Source of the DNA: Verrucomicrobiia bacterium
GTDB taxonomy: Bacteria; Verrucomicrobiota; Verrucomicrobiia; Verrucomicrobiales; DEV007
Assembly: GCA_030427505.1 (NCBI GenBank)
Contig: JAUICH010000002.1
Span: forward strand, 267,990 to 331,989
Direction: 5' to 3'
DNA length: 64,000 nt
Shown here: positions 36,894 to 45,574 of the stretch, in pieces
Numbering within the stretch: the stretch's first letter is position 1
How the letters are laid out: every line of letters begins with the position of its first letter
Notes under the pieces: generated by a model
What the model was told of the DNA's origin: nothing
Database searches by the model: none
What the model saw: the letters and a program-made list of their open reading frames with translations, nothing else
Made by a program: the position numbers and the translations under genes

Positions 36894-38056
36894 GCCGTGG
36901 GTGCGGGTTGAAAGACTCTTCCGGCCCAGGCGCGAACAGCCAGTTCCAGGTAGTGGGCGGCGTTGTCGAGGGCGACCTTCACCGGCAGATTCCGGGGGGA
37001 AATCTCCACCACTTCGTCAAAGAGTTCGCTCAGAGGGCCACGGGCTTCGTCATCCACCCGACCGGCAAAGGCGGTGACGGATTTGCCGAGGTCTTTCGCC
37101 AGCCGGGCCACGCCACAGGGGGCTTTGCCGTTCAGAGACTGCCGGTCCAGGCTGCCTTCGCCGGTAATGACGTAGTCCGAACGCTGGATTTCGTCTTTCA
37201 GGTTTAGAAGCTCGGCCACCAGCTCGAACCCAGGGCGGAGTTCCGCCCCGGCAAAGACCATCAAGCCATAGCCCAGCCCGCCCGCGGCGCCCGCGCCGGG
37301 GGTGGCCTCCTTTCCGGTCTTTTCAGACAGGGTGGAAACCAGGTTCGCCAGGTGTTTCATCCGCTCTTCCAGCAGAGGCAGATCTTCCGCTTTGGCGCCC
37401 TTTTGTGGCCCGTAAACATAGGTCGCGCCTTCGGGACCGAGCAGGGGATTGGTAACGTCGCAGGCCACCTGGACTTCGGGAAGGGCCGGGCGGCCCCCTG
37501 GCGGAGGCTGAATCTTCACGACCCGTTCCAGCTCCCGGGGCAAGTCATCCACGGAATACCACCCGGAATCCAGAAATTGAAAACCCAGCGCTCGGGCCAG
37601 GCCGCAACCGCCGTCGTTGGTCGCGCTGCCGCCGATACCCATCAGGATGCGCTCTACCCCGGCCTCCGCCGCGGCCAGCAGCATCTGACCGGCCCCATAG
37701 GTGGTGGTTCGCACGGGGTCCCGGTCTGCGCCGGGCAGCTGAGCCAGGCCGCAGGCCGCCGCCATTTCCATGAGGGCGACTTTCCGGCCTGCCGGGTCTT
37801 GTGCGATCAAGATGGGTGCCTGGAGATCCCGGTTTCCCGTGGCGTCCTTCACCGGAGCCTCCATCCATTCGCCGCCCAGAGTTTCATTCAACACGGCGGC
37901 GGTGCCTTCTCCGCCATCCGCGATGGGCAGGGTCACGATTTCCAGTTCCGGAAGTCCCTGGATGGACTCCAGCACCCGCCGGATGGTCCCGCACACCGCG
38001 TGCGCGGACAGCGAGCCTTTGAACTTGTCAGGGCAGACCAGAATGCGGGCGGGCAC
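36890..38056 (-). CDS. glxK: Glycerate 2-kinase (GlxK/GarK family)
   Basis: Phosphorylates D-glycerate, feeding it into glycolysis. 388 residues, family length. Conserved elements: ILVCPDKFKGSLSAHAV at the N-terminus, PIADGGEGTAAVL, the MGIGGSATNDGGCGLARAL loop, and VITGEGSLDRQSLNGKAP. The downstream methyltransferase gene overlaps by four bases. The 65-base gap to the lyase gene stop contains no recognised signal. Confidence 0.93.
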   Translation of the reverse strand: MPARILVCPDKFKGSLSAHAVCGTIRRVLESIQGLPELEIVTLPIADGGEGTAAVLNETLGGEWMEAPVKDATGNRDLQAPILIAQDPAGRKVALMEMAAACGLAQLPGADRDPVRTTTYGAGQMLLAAAEAGVERILMGIGGSATNDGGCGLARALGFQFLDSGWYSVDDLPRELERVVKIQPPPGGRPALPEVQVACDVTNPLLGPEGATYVYGPQKGAKAEDLPLLEERMKHLANLVSTLSEKTGKEATPGAGAAGGLGYGLMVFAGAELRPGFELVAELLNLKDEIQRSDYVITGEGSLDRQSLNGKAPCGVARLAKDLGKSVTAFAGRVDDEARGPLSELFDEVVEISPRNLPVKVALDNAAHYLELAVRAWAGRVFQPAPTA

Positions 38057-38121
38057 ACCGGATCATCGCATTAGAGGCCCGGCGTCCGCAAGCCTGTCTG
38101 TGACGAACTTTTTACTTGCGG

Positions 38122-39402
38122 CTATTCTTCCTTGGCATCCACCTCCGCGGCCATTTCGGCCAGCCATTCCCGGCGCCCGGTTTCCGGCACCTCCAGGGTC
38201 CGTTGAGTGGGTTCGCGTTCTGGATAACCTCCCACTTCTTCCTGGCTGTCGATGACGATCTTGGTTTGATTCAGGGATTCTTCGATAATCCGCTGGTCGA
38301 TAGGGTCGCGGTCCCCCGGGCGGGCTCCGGCGTGTTTGGAGACGTAGGCAATGACTTCGCTGGAAGGCATGGGCTCCAGGCCCTCGGGCCACAGCGGAGG
38401 CTCAGTCAGCTTAGCTTCTCCCTGGCGAATCTCCGGGATGGGTTCTCCCTGTACGTTTTTCCCGAAGTTGTCTTTCAGAAACCAATCCGCGGGACCCTCG
38501 GCCACGGCGCTGTCTTTCTTGGACTTGGGTCCCAAGAGCACGGCATTGCCCACGGCGGCGACCTCAGGTGAGACGTAGGGCTTTCCCTTTTCCGGCTTGT
38601 AGGTGTGAATGGAGCGCTGTCCTGGCGCCGCGATGAAACAGTTCACGACCACGCCGGAGGTATCCTGTTTGAATACCGGGTTACGTTCATGGTTAGCGGC
38701 ATAGAGGCAACGCACAATAGCCACCTGACGGGTGCGGTCATGGACCAGGGTGCCCTTGGAGTGAGGCCCCTTGTCATGGGACGAGTCGTTGAGGCTTTCG
38801 CCGATCAGGCAATCGCGGAAGAAAATGCGCTTGGCGCCATCTCCTTTGGGCGCGCCGTAGCTGGAAGCGCTCAGGCATTCATCCACGGACCAGGTACAGG
38901 AACAGTGGTCCACCCACACATCTCGTGCCGCGCCCAAGGTGGTGATGCCGTCAGGCGTGAAGCCGCTGCGCTTCGCCGCGCCCATGTCTCCGGGCCGCAC
39001 CGCGAGGTGCTGCACGAGTACCTGGGAGGCGTTGATGGTCATCCCTTCGCCGATCAGGGTGATTCCAGGGGAAGGCGCTGTCTGCCCGGCGATGACAATC
39101 TGGGGATTGCTGATCGTCATGGATTTCTTATCCAGATTGATCACGCCGCCCACTTCGAAGACCACGATACGGGGGCCTTTGCCCCAGATGGCTTCCTGCA
39201 GGCTGCCTTTTCCATTCCGCTCCAGCGTGGTGACCTTGTACACTCGCGCCTGGTCCAGGTCGAAGCCCAGGTCCGGAACCGGATCGTCCGTCCATCGCCA
39301 CTCTTTGGAGGCTTCGGGTTCGGCTTTCGTCGCCAAAGGCATTGCCAGGCCCTGAAGCAGTAGGGGAAGTAGGATCAGAGGTCGAAGGTGAGTTCTTTTC
39401 AT
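38122..39402 (-). CDS. Secreted pectate-lyase-like (PL1-type) enzyme
   Basis: 426 residues from ATG 39402. The signal peptide is HLRPLILLPLLLQGLAMPLA with cleavage near TKAEPE. The mature protein has the right-handed beta-helix pattern of pectate lyases: RIVVFEVGGVINLDKKSMTI, then NPQIVIAGQTAPSPGITLIG, and DVWVDHCSCTWSVDECLSAS, the usual WVDH...W metal-site region. Likely cleaves a uronic-acid polysaccharide outside the cell. The C-terminal 90 residues are charged and Pro-rich. With the sulfatase at 7.6 kb it fits a polysaccharide-degrading lifestyle, although the two are far apart. Substrate is inferred from family only. Confidence 0.82.
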   Translation of the reverse strand: MKRTHLRPLILLPLLLQGLAMPLATKAEPEASKEWRWTDDPVPDLGFDLDQARVYKVTTLERNGKGSLQEAIWGKGPRIVVFEVGGVINLDKKSMTISNPQIVIAGQTAPSPGITLIGEGMTINASQVLVQHLAVRPGDMGAAKRSGFTPDGITTLGAARDVWVDHCSCTWSVDECLSASSYGAPKGDGAKRIFFRDCLIGESLNDSSHDKGPHSKGTLVHDRTRQVAIVRCLYAANHERNPVFKQDTSGVVVNCFIAAPGQRSIHTYKPEKGKPYVSPEVAAVGNAVLLGPKSKKDSAVAEGPADWFLKDNFGKNVQGEPIPEIRQGEAKLTEPPLWPEGLEPMPSSEVIAYVSKHAGARPGDRDPIDQRIIEESLNQTKIVIDSQEEVGGYPEREPTQRTLEVPETGRREWLAEMAAEVDAKEE

Positions 39403-39517
39403 CGCGGTAAGAAGTGCAACCTGAGTGTGGCACACCTTTAATGGATACTACCCCGAATCTGCAAATCTTCTGTTTGCCCACCAAAAATCAGCCCAAATTT
39501 CAAGAGTCTCGGTATCG

Positions 39518-39630
39518 GCGACTTTTCCTTGCGGAGGCCCCTGGAGGCGAGCAGTTTAAAGATTCTGCAAGGTTTCTCCCGCGAATCTCGACTGGAGGGG
39601 TGGCAGAGCGGTTGAATGCACCGGTCTTGA
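39518..39630 (+). repeat. Direct repeat copy 1, carrying a truncated tRNA-Ser
   Basis: 113 bases nearly identical to 39747-39859. The last 37 bases (39594-39630) are the 5' part of tRNA-Ser(UGA), from the acceptor GGAGGGG through the anticodon TGA, after which the sequence diverges (CCGCTTGATCG). The first 76 bases are the upstream region of the tRNA gene. The 3' half is missing, so no tRNA can be made from it. It lies 229 bases upstream of copy 2. Confidence 0.85.
39594..39630 (+). pseudogene. Truncated tRNA-Ser(UGA) fragment
   Basis: Acceptor 5' strand, D arm and the 5' side of the anticodon arm match the intact tRNA-Ser at 39823-39910 base for base; the match stops right after the anticodon. 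The variable arm, T arm and acceptor 3' strand are absent. Confidence 0.85.
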
Positions 39631-39746
39631 CCGCTTGATCGCGCCAGCGGACACCACCTCGCGGAGGCGAAGCCGCAGCCAACCTGCGGAGCCCGCGCGC
39701 ACGAAGTGCGTCGTGGGATAAAACCGGAGGTTGGGGAGTTAGGGTT

Positions 39747-39859
39747 GCGACTTTTTCTTGCGGAGGCCGCTGTAGACGAGCAGTTTAAAGATTCTGCAAG
39801 GTTTCTCCCACGAATCTCGACTGGAGGGGTGGCAGAGCGGTTGAATGCACCGGTCTTGA
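39747..39859 (+). repeat. Direct repeat copy 2, leading into the intact tRNA-Ser
   Basis: The second copy of the 113-base repeat, differing from copy 1 at only a few positions, mostly at the 5' end. Its first part, with AGCAGTTTAAAGATTCTGCA, is presumably the promoter-proximal leader of the tRNA gene; its end falls inside the anticodon loop of the intact tRNA. Confidence 0.85.
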
Positions 39860-39910
39860 AAACCGGCATACGGCAACGTATCGTGGGTTCGAATCCCACC
39901 CCCTCCGCCA
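39823..39910 (+). tRNA. tRNA-Ser, anticodon UGA
   Basis: Complete class II tRNA with a long variable arm. Acceptor GGAGGGG (39823-39829) pairs with CCCCTCC (39900-39906), followed by discriminator G and an encoded CCA. The anticodon stem CCGGT/ACCGG encloses the loop CTTGAAA with anticodon TGA at 39857-39859, reading UCA. The T arm has the GTTCGAATC segment. The msrB start lies only 23 bases past the CCA. Confidence 0.97.
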
Positions 39911-39932
39911 CCTAAGGCTTAAGGAGATTCTC

Positions 39933-40601
39933 ATGCGTTATTCCAAATCCTTCACTTCCGTGCTGGCCGGGTGTCTCGTGCTGGCAGTCATTGGTGCTTA
40001 TATGGCTTTTCAGTCCCAAGCGAGCGATCCTTTTGAATCGAAACCCGGGAAAGCCAGCGCCGAAAAGCCCATTATCGAGACGCTTGAAACCCCTCCCGCT
40101 CAGCCAACGAGTCCCGTGAAGAGAACGGATGAGGAATGGAAGAATCTCCTCACCCCAGAGCAATACCACATCCTGCGCGAAGCCGGCACGGAGCGGGCCA
40201 ACGGGCAGGTGTATCACGAGTTCAAGGAACAGGGTGGCGGCACCTACTACTGTGCCGGATGTGGCGCGGAGCTGTTTTCCTCCAACGAGAAGTTCGATTC
40301 CCATTGCGGCTGGCCGTCCTTTTACGATCCCTCCAACGCCAAGAACATCACGACCAGCACGGATTACGTGCTCGGCTACCCGCGCACGGAAGTGCGTTGC
40401 GCCGTCTGCGGCGGGCACTTAGGCCATGTCTTCACCGGCGAAGGTTTCGATACGCCCACCGACAAACGCTACTGCATCAACGGCACCGTTCTGAAGTTCG
40501 TGCCCTTCAGCGAGCAGGAAGAAGGGAAAGAAAGCGCCGCCGAGTCGAAGACGGAAGAAAAAGCCGAGCCAGAGAAAGGGGAAGGCGAAGCCAGCGAATA
40601 G
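39933..40601 (+). CDS. msrB: Methionine-R-sulfoxide reductase B, membrane-anchored or exported
   Basis: Reduces the R-form of methionine sulfoxide in proteins. 222 residues; the catalytic core is residues about 65-195. Catalytic Cys181 is in RYCINGTVLKF, the zinc site is C107/C110 (YYCAGCG) and C156/C159 (VRCAVCGG), and a possible resolving Cys is C125 (SHCGWPSF). Residues 9-26 are a hydrophobic anchor or signal (SVLAGCLVLAVIGAYMAF), so the enzyme works outside the cytoplasm. The last 30 residues are Glu/Lys-rich. The ribosome-binding site AAGGAG is well placed. It follows tRNA-Ser by 23 bases and may share its transcript. A possible weak terminator hairpin (stem GTGGGA/TCCCAC at 40644-40671) follows the gene. 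Confidence 0.94.
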   Translation: MRYSKSFTSVLAGCLVLAVIGAYMAFQSQASDPFESKPGKASAEKPIIETLETPPAQPTSPVKRTDEEWKNLLTPEQYHILREAGTERANGQVYHEFKEQGGGTYYCAGCGAELFSSNEKFDSHCGWPSFYDPSNAKNITTSTDYVLGYPRTEVRCAVCGGHLGHVFTGEGFDTPTDKRYCINGTVLKFVPFSEQEEGKESAAESKTEEKAEPEKGEGEASE

Positions 40602-40973
40602 TCCGTGGAGTTGCCTTACACTCAGACTTGCTGAGTTAGCGAGGTGGGACACTGGTCTAGATCCCTCCCACGTTTATTCCACTTGGGGCGTGCAGCGCCC
40701 TAGCGAGCAGCGAATTTCTCCGCCAGTCCGGCCCGGCTCCGCTCAGGGGATTGGAGCCGGAGGCGCCCTCCCCATTTCCAATCAGCGGTGAACGGCATTC
40801 GCCGATTCCTGGCTGAAAACAGGTGGGGCACTCGCCCTCTCCAAAGCGGAAGACGCAAACGCGTACACAAAAATATTTGCGCAAAAACGCAACTATTGTT
40901 CCAGTCTCCGGCGGACCTCCCTGGCGTTGGAAGGGTGGTCCGCTCCCAAACCTCACACCATCGACGGATCGAT
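40602..40973. other. Gene-free leader upstream of the TonB receptor, with hairpins
   Basis: 372 bases without a convincing gene. It holds ACTCAG/CTGAGT (40620-40636), a GTGGGA/TCCCAC stem, a GGGCG/CGCCC hairpin (about 40686-40700) and a perfect 8-bp stem CCGGCTCC/GGAGCCGG (40733-40740 with 40753-40760). Further on is an AT-rich segment with TTGCGCAAAAACGCAA (about 40874-40889). This could be a structured leader or terminator plus promoter. I looked for a cobalamin riboswitch signature and did not see one. Confidence 0.4.
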
Positions 40974-43154
40974 ATGCTCGTTACCAAACCGCTTGCTGCT
41001 GGCGGAACCGCTCTGGTTCTGACGCTTCTTGTTTCACTTCCTCACGCTCTCCGGGCGGAGGACTCCGCCGGGGCGGAAGGTTCCCCCGAACCGGCTCCCG
41101 AGTCCACGCCCGTGGAGGAGGAAACGGATGCGGGCGTGCTGCCGGAATTGATCGTCTCCGGTCTGAAAACTCCGGCCTCGCTGAAGGATGCGCCCCTGAG
41201 TGAAACCGCAGTGCCCTATGACACGCTGCGCTCGGCGGACGTGCGCGTCATCCAGGACGTGGTCAAATTCGCGCCCAACACCGTCATCACCGAGTTCTCC
41301 GCCCGGAAGCTGAGCAATCCCCGTTTTCGTGGCATCGGGTCCAGCCCACTGAACCCGGCCATCACGACATACATCGACGGCGTGCCGATTCTAAACGCCA
41401 ACGCCGCAAACCTCAATTTTTTGAACGTGGGGCAAATCGAGTTCGTGCGCGGCCCCCAGAGCACCCTCTTTGGCCGGAACAATCTGGCCGGGGTGATCCT
41501 GGTGGATAGCCTGGACCCGAAGGACTACTGGACCGCCCAGAGCATTACCAGCGTGGGCGACTACTCCCTGATCGACACGCGGGCGACGGTTTCCGGCCCC
41601 CTGACCGACAACCTCGGCGTGGCGCTCTCCGGCGGCTACGAATCGCGGGACGGTTACAGCACCAACGATCTCACGGGACACGATGTGGACTACCGGGAGT
41701 CCGGCTTCGGGAAGGTGCAGTTCCTCTTTCAGCCCACCGAGGACCTGACCCTGCGCCTGAACGTGCTGGGCGAATCCTCTGACGATGGCGATTACGCCCT
41801 GCAGGATCTGGCAAGTCTGCGGGAACATCCCTACCACGTGTCGCGTGATTACGAAGGCTACACCCAGCGGGACCTGGCGCTGGGTTCCTTTGAACTGCTC
41901 TACGAGGGCGATGGCGTCGATTTCACTTCCACCTCCGGCTACCTTTGGTGGAACACGGTGGACAGCACGGACCTGGACTACACGCCCCTGCCGCTGATCC
42001 GCCGCTACAACGAGGAAGAGGGTAACCAGTTCACTCAGGAGTTTCGCCTGTCCTCGCCCGCGGAAGAACCTCTGGTGTTCAACCCCAACGCCGAACTCCA
42101 CTGGCAGACGGGGCTATTCTTCTTTACCCAACATTACGAGCAGGAAGCCATCAACCACATGAGCCCCCTGGTGACGGGTCTGCCCTTCACCCTGCTGGAC
42201 GCCACTACGGCGGAGCTGGACGACTGGGGCCTGGGTGTCTATGCGCACGGCACCCTGCGGCTGTGTGACTTTCTGGATCTGACCGCCGGGGTCCGCGCGG
42301 ATTACGAGGAGAAAGAAGCCACCCTGGGCGCCTACACCTCTCCGGCTTTCTCTTATCCCACCCTGCTGGATCTGGAAGACGACTTTGTGGCCGTCTCGCC
42401 CACCTTCGCCGTGGGGATTGACGTGACGGACAATGTCCGCCTCTACGGCTCCATCGCCAGGGGATATAAGGCGGGCGGTTTCAACGGCATCTTCCACGAG
42501 GGCGGCGCCGTGTATGACGAGGAAACGAGTTGGAACTACGAGGGCGGCGTGAAGACCACCTGGCTCGACGGACGGGTTCGCGCGAACGCGGCCTTCTTTT
42601 ACACCAGCTGGGACGACCTCCAGCTAAACGTGCCGGTGCTCAACGTGCCGGGCCGGTTCTATGTCGATAACGTGGGCCAGGCTGCCACGAAAGGTTTCGA
42701 ACTGGATCTCCAGGTGCAGCCCACGGATTTCCTGGCCGCATACGTGGCCTTTGGCCTGGCGGACACGGAGTTTCTCTCCGGCAGCGAATCAGACGGCGTG
42801 TCCATCGCGGGGAACGACCTGCCATACTCCCCGGAATACACCGTCAGCACGGGGGCCGAGTTGAGCTTCCCGCTGAACCCCTCCGGGCTGGAGCTTTTCG
42901 CCCGGGCGGACATCGCCATTGCCGGCCGGTATGCCTACGACGCTTCCAACGTGGCCGGTCAGGACAGCTACGCCCTGGCCGACTTCCGCCTGGGAGTACG
43001 CCATGGACGCTGGTTCCTAGAAGGCTGGGTGCGGAACGCCTTTGACGAAGACTACGTGCCCACCGCCATTCCCTACACCTTGGCCGCTTCCGGTTACGTG
43101 GGAGAAAACGGCGCGCCAACCACCTTCGGGCTGCGTTTTGGGCTGACTTTCTGA
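40974..43154 (+). CDS. TonB-dependent outer-membrane receptor
   Basis: Energised outer-membrane channel for siderophores, vitamins or oligosaccharides. From ATG 40974 it has 726 residues with a signal peptide (GGTALVLTLLVSLPHALRAE). A TonB-box-like ELIVSG lies just before the plug domain (about residues 60-170: DVRVIQDVVKFAPNTVIT, FRGIGSSPLNPAITTYIDGV, EFVRGPQSTLFGRNNLAGVI). The rest is a beta-barrel ending in Phe (TFGLRFGLTF), the usual outer-membrane assembly signal. The plug lacks carbohydrate-specific SusC features, so it is closer to iron/vitamin-type receptors. The upstream extension to 40788 has no signal peptide and is rejected. Substrate unknown. Confidence 0.93.
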   Translation: MLVTKPLAAGGTALVLTLLVSLPHALRAEDSAGAEGSPEPAPESTPVEEETDAGVLPELIVSGLKTPASLKDAPLSETAVPYDTLRSADVRVIQDVVKFAPNTVITEFSARKLSNPRFRGIGSSPLNPAITTYIDGVPILNANAANLNFLNVGQIEFVRGPQSTLFGRNNLAGVILVDSLDPKDYWTAQSITSVGDYSLIDTRATVSGPLTDNLGVALSGGYESRDGYSTNDLTGHDVDYRESGFGKVQFLFQPTEDLTLRLNVLGESSDDGDYALQDLASLREHPYHVSRDYEGYTQRDLALGSFELLYEGDGVDFTSTSGYLWWNTVDSTDLDYTPLPLIRRYNEEEGNQFTQEFRLSSPAEEPLVFNPNAELHWQTGLFFFTQHYEQEAINHMSPLVTGLPFTLLDATTAELDDWGLGVYAHGTLRLCDFLDLTAGVRADYEEKEATLGAYTSPAFSYPTLLDLEDDFVAVSPTFAVGIDVTDNVRLYGSIARGYKAGGFNGIFHEGGAVYDEETSWNYEGGVKTTWLDGRVRANAAFFYTSWDDLQLNVPVLNVPGRFYVDNVGQAATKGFELDLQVQPTDFLAAYVAFGLADTEFLSGSESDGVSIAGNDLPYSPEYTVSTGAELSFPLNPSGLELFARADIAIAGRYAYDASNVAGQDSYALADFRLGVRHGRWFLEGWVRNAFDEDYVPTAIPYTLAASGYVGENGAPTTFGLRFGLTF

Positions 43155-43366
43155 GCTAATCTGAGAACAAGAAAGCTCTCGATCTTGAGCCATGTTGTCG
43201 CAGGAATAGATGGAGCAATACCACTGGGATGAATTCCGGGACAGTGCTAGCCAGTAGCCTTTGTTGCCAATCTCTTTGATGACAGCGAATCAGTCGTCAA
43301 ATCGGCTGAGGAACATCAATTAGACCTACTTGGATAGAGCGGTTCGTGTATACAAGGATCCAATTT

Positions 43367-45574
43367 TCATTGGTAAGATTGTGCACTTTCTTGAGCCAAG
43401 GTTCGTTCTGCTGCCAGCGTAATGGGCTGGAGATCGACTCGGGAGTCTGCATTCGATAGATCTAGAAGCTCTTCGGGTAGCAAATGGTCAAACTTATACC
43501 GGATTTTGGCACTGGTTGCTTGGGCGATTTGCAATGGAGAGAATTCCTGCCTCTGAAGTTTCTTCAGAAAAGATTCAAATTCAGCTAACGGGCACCTACA
43601 CATTACGCTGATACTTCGCGCACTTAGACTAAGGCCAGCAAGGCGGGCTGCGGCGGCAATAGTATTGATCGCACGGGTCCCAAGCCAGGGAAACCACTCA
43701 ACATCTCTTTTGCCCGGTAGCAAATCTCTCGTGTCCAGCCCAGTGCGATAGTAGGCGTCCCGCGCTCTTTCCAGTGATTCGCGGGCGGATGGGTGAAGGT
43801 AGGCATAGCCTTGCGAAGAAGCCAATATGTCTCGCATTTTCTGGACTATACGGTCGTGAATCTCACCGCCATCTCCTATGAAAGTGGGAGGGGCGGCCCC
43901 CTTGGAAGGCGAGACGGTCACGAGCCGCTGGGTGCTTTCGATTTCCTCGATCTTCCATCGCTGTCCATTCAGGATGAAGTGATGACCCGGTGGAGGGATG
44001 ACTTGAGGAGGCAGTTTCCCGATCTCGGCAGAGGCATGAACGATTCTATAGTCATCCCCTCCTACAAAGGCTGCGTAAAATTCTTTGTTCTCAACGATCT
44101 TTTCTCCCTTGGGAGCGATGATCAGTTCACCAGACGCCATTTGTTCGACGATTTGGTGGAGCGCGAGCCCACGAATGAGTATCAAAAAGTGCTTTTTATC
44201 AACCTGCCGGAATGGGCCTTGTATACATAGTTGGTGAAATAACAAGTCCGCTTTGATGCCTCCGGTCTGACGGAGAATGCTGAGAACTTGGTGGACGCAA
44301 GTGCTTAGGTTCCAAGCTCCGTGCTCAACTGGTTCCAGCCAACCCTCTAACATAAGTTCGACAAGCGCTACAGATTGCAGCAACTCTGGATACAGCTGAG
44401 CGGTGATCGTTGCTCCTGGGCCCGGAAGATCGTCAACCGCATACAGACGGAGAATGGCTGGCTGACCTTCCCTCCGTCCAGAACGCCCGGCCCGCTGAAC
44501 CAGGGAATTTACCGACCATGGAGGTCCGATCTGTCCGACGGAATGAACGGCACCGATATCGATGCCCATTTCTAACGTTGTGGTGCAAAAGGGACTGATA
44601 GGCTCACCCGATTTGAGGCGAGATTCGACGTCCTCGCGGATTTCCCGGCTGAGAGCACCGTGATGCACATAGAAGGGATTCGTGGGCCATCGCTCACGAT
44701 TTGCGATCTGTTTCAGCCCATCCGCCAGAACTTCCGCTGTCCGGCGGCTGTTGGTAAAGAGAAGATTCGCGTGGTTTTTAAAGTGTTTCGCGATGTCTTC
44801 CGTCAGCTCCTTTACTACCATTTCGGACTCTGAGGTATTTTGGGAGGGCGGGTGATCTGGATTGGGCTGATGATTGGTAAAACTTTTGATCCCAACTTTA
44901 AGTTCGCGGGATGATGATTTGTCTTCGACCACCTCAACCCGCTCCGCGTCATCGATGGCTAGAAATGACTTGGCAGCTGTGAAGTCCGCCAGAGTTGCCG
45001 AAAGACCCAACATGCGTGGCGTCACCCCGGCAGCGGTCCGGAGGCGAGATAGAAGGCTTTGGAGATGGCAGCCCCGAACATTGTCAAGAAAGGCATGCAA
45101 TTCATCGATGACCACGTAATCCAGGTGCTGGTAAATTCTTGAGAGGTGGGGGCCATAGTTGATGAAATTGGACTCTAACGATTCAGGTGTGATTAAGAGG
45201 ACACCGCCAGGTTTTTGGCGCAAACGCCTCTTCTTCTCTCCGTCAACATCGCCATGCCAGCGGTGAACTGCGATATCCGTTTCGGCGCAAAGGCGCTCTA
45301 AGCGCTCAAACTGATCGTTGATCAGCGCTTTCAAAGGGCTGATATACAGAGCCTGAGCGGAGGGCATTGGCTTTGCGGCCAGTCTGGATAGAATGGGAAG
45401 GAAAGCTGCTTCGGTTTTTCCAGAAGCCGTTGCCGCGGCAAGGAGCAGATGCTTGTCTGTGGTCAGTAGGGTCTGAATCGCCTTCTCCTGCAAAGGACGC
45501 AGTGTTGTCCACTGCATGGCCCAGATCGCTTCCTGGATCTTAGGATCGAGGAGATCGAATGCGGAAGGACTCAC
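43367..45574 (-). CDS. sngC: Lhr-type DEAD/DEAH helicase of a Shango-like defence system
   Basis: 735-residue superfamily 2 helicase. Motif I AAATASGKTEAA (residues 46-57), motif II DELH (157-160), motif III SAT (192-194) and motif VI QRAGRSGR (359-366) are all intact. The large C-terminal region is as in Lhr/BrxHI-like helicases. It starts with GTG overlapping the TGA of the ATPase gene (GTGA), so it is translationally coupled. It is the last gene of the TerB-ATPase-helicase operon. Known Shango systems consist of exactly these three proteins and block phage; the mechanism is not established. Composition is clearly less GC-rich than the flanking genes, pointing to horizontal acquisition. A BREX-associated helicase was considered, but no other BREX gene is present. 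Confidence 0.82.
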   Translation of the reverse strand: MSPSAFDLLDPKIQEAIWAMQWTTLRPLQEKAIQTLLTTDKHLLLAAATASGKTEAAFLPILSRLAAKPMPSAQALYISPLKALINDQFERLERLCAETDIAVHRWHGDVDGEKKRRLRQKPGGVLLITPESLESNFINYGPHLSRIYQHLDYVVIDELHAFLDNVRGCHLQSLLSRLRTAAGVTPRMLGLSATLADFTAAKSFLAIDDAERVEVVEDKSSSRELKVGIKSFTNHQPNPDHPPSQNTSESEMVVKELTEDIAKHFKNHANLLFTNSRRTAEVLADGLKQIANRERWPTNPFYVHHGALSREIREDVESRLKSGEPISPFCTTTLEMGIDIGAVHSVGQIGPPWSVNSLVQRAGRSGRREGQPAILRLYAVDDLPGPGATITAQLYPELLQSVALVELMLEGWLEPVEHGAWNLSTCVHQVLSILRQTGGIKADLLFHQLCIQGPFRQVDKKHFLILIRGLALHQIVEQMASGELIIAPKGEKIVENKEFYAAFVGGDDYRIVHASAEIGKLPPQVIPPPGHHFILNGQRWKIEEIESTQRLVTVSPSKGAAPPTFIGDGGEIHDRIVQKMRDILASSQGYAYLHPSARESLERARDAYYRTGLDTRDLLPGKRDVEWFPWLGTRAINTIAAAARLAGLSLSARSISVMCRCPLAEFESFLKKLQRQEFSPLQIAQATSAKIRYKFDHLLPEELLDLSNADSRVDLQPITLAAERTLAQESAQSYQ

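Noticed and set aside
39518..39859. Phage or island attachment-site explanation for the tRNA-Ser duplication
   Set aside because: The break at the anticodon loop fits integrase targets, but the upstream leader is duplicated as well and no integrase is present, so segmental duplication is simpler.
39438..39911. Minus-strand open frame running through the tRNA-Ser and its duplicate
   Set aside because: It is a translation of the antisense of a tRNA gene and its repeated leader; internal repeats in the product simply reflect the DNA duplication.
40602..40973. Cobalamin riboswitch upstream of the TonB receptor
   Set aside because: I could not find the conserved GCCACTG-type box or the usual arrangement of the B12 element.
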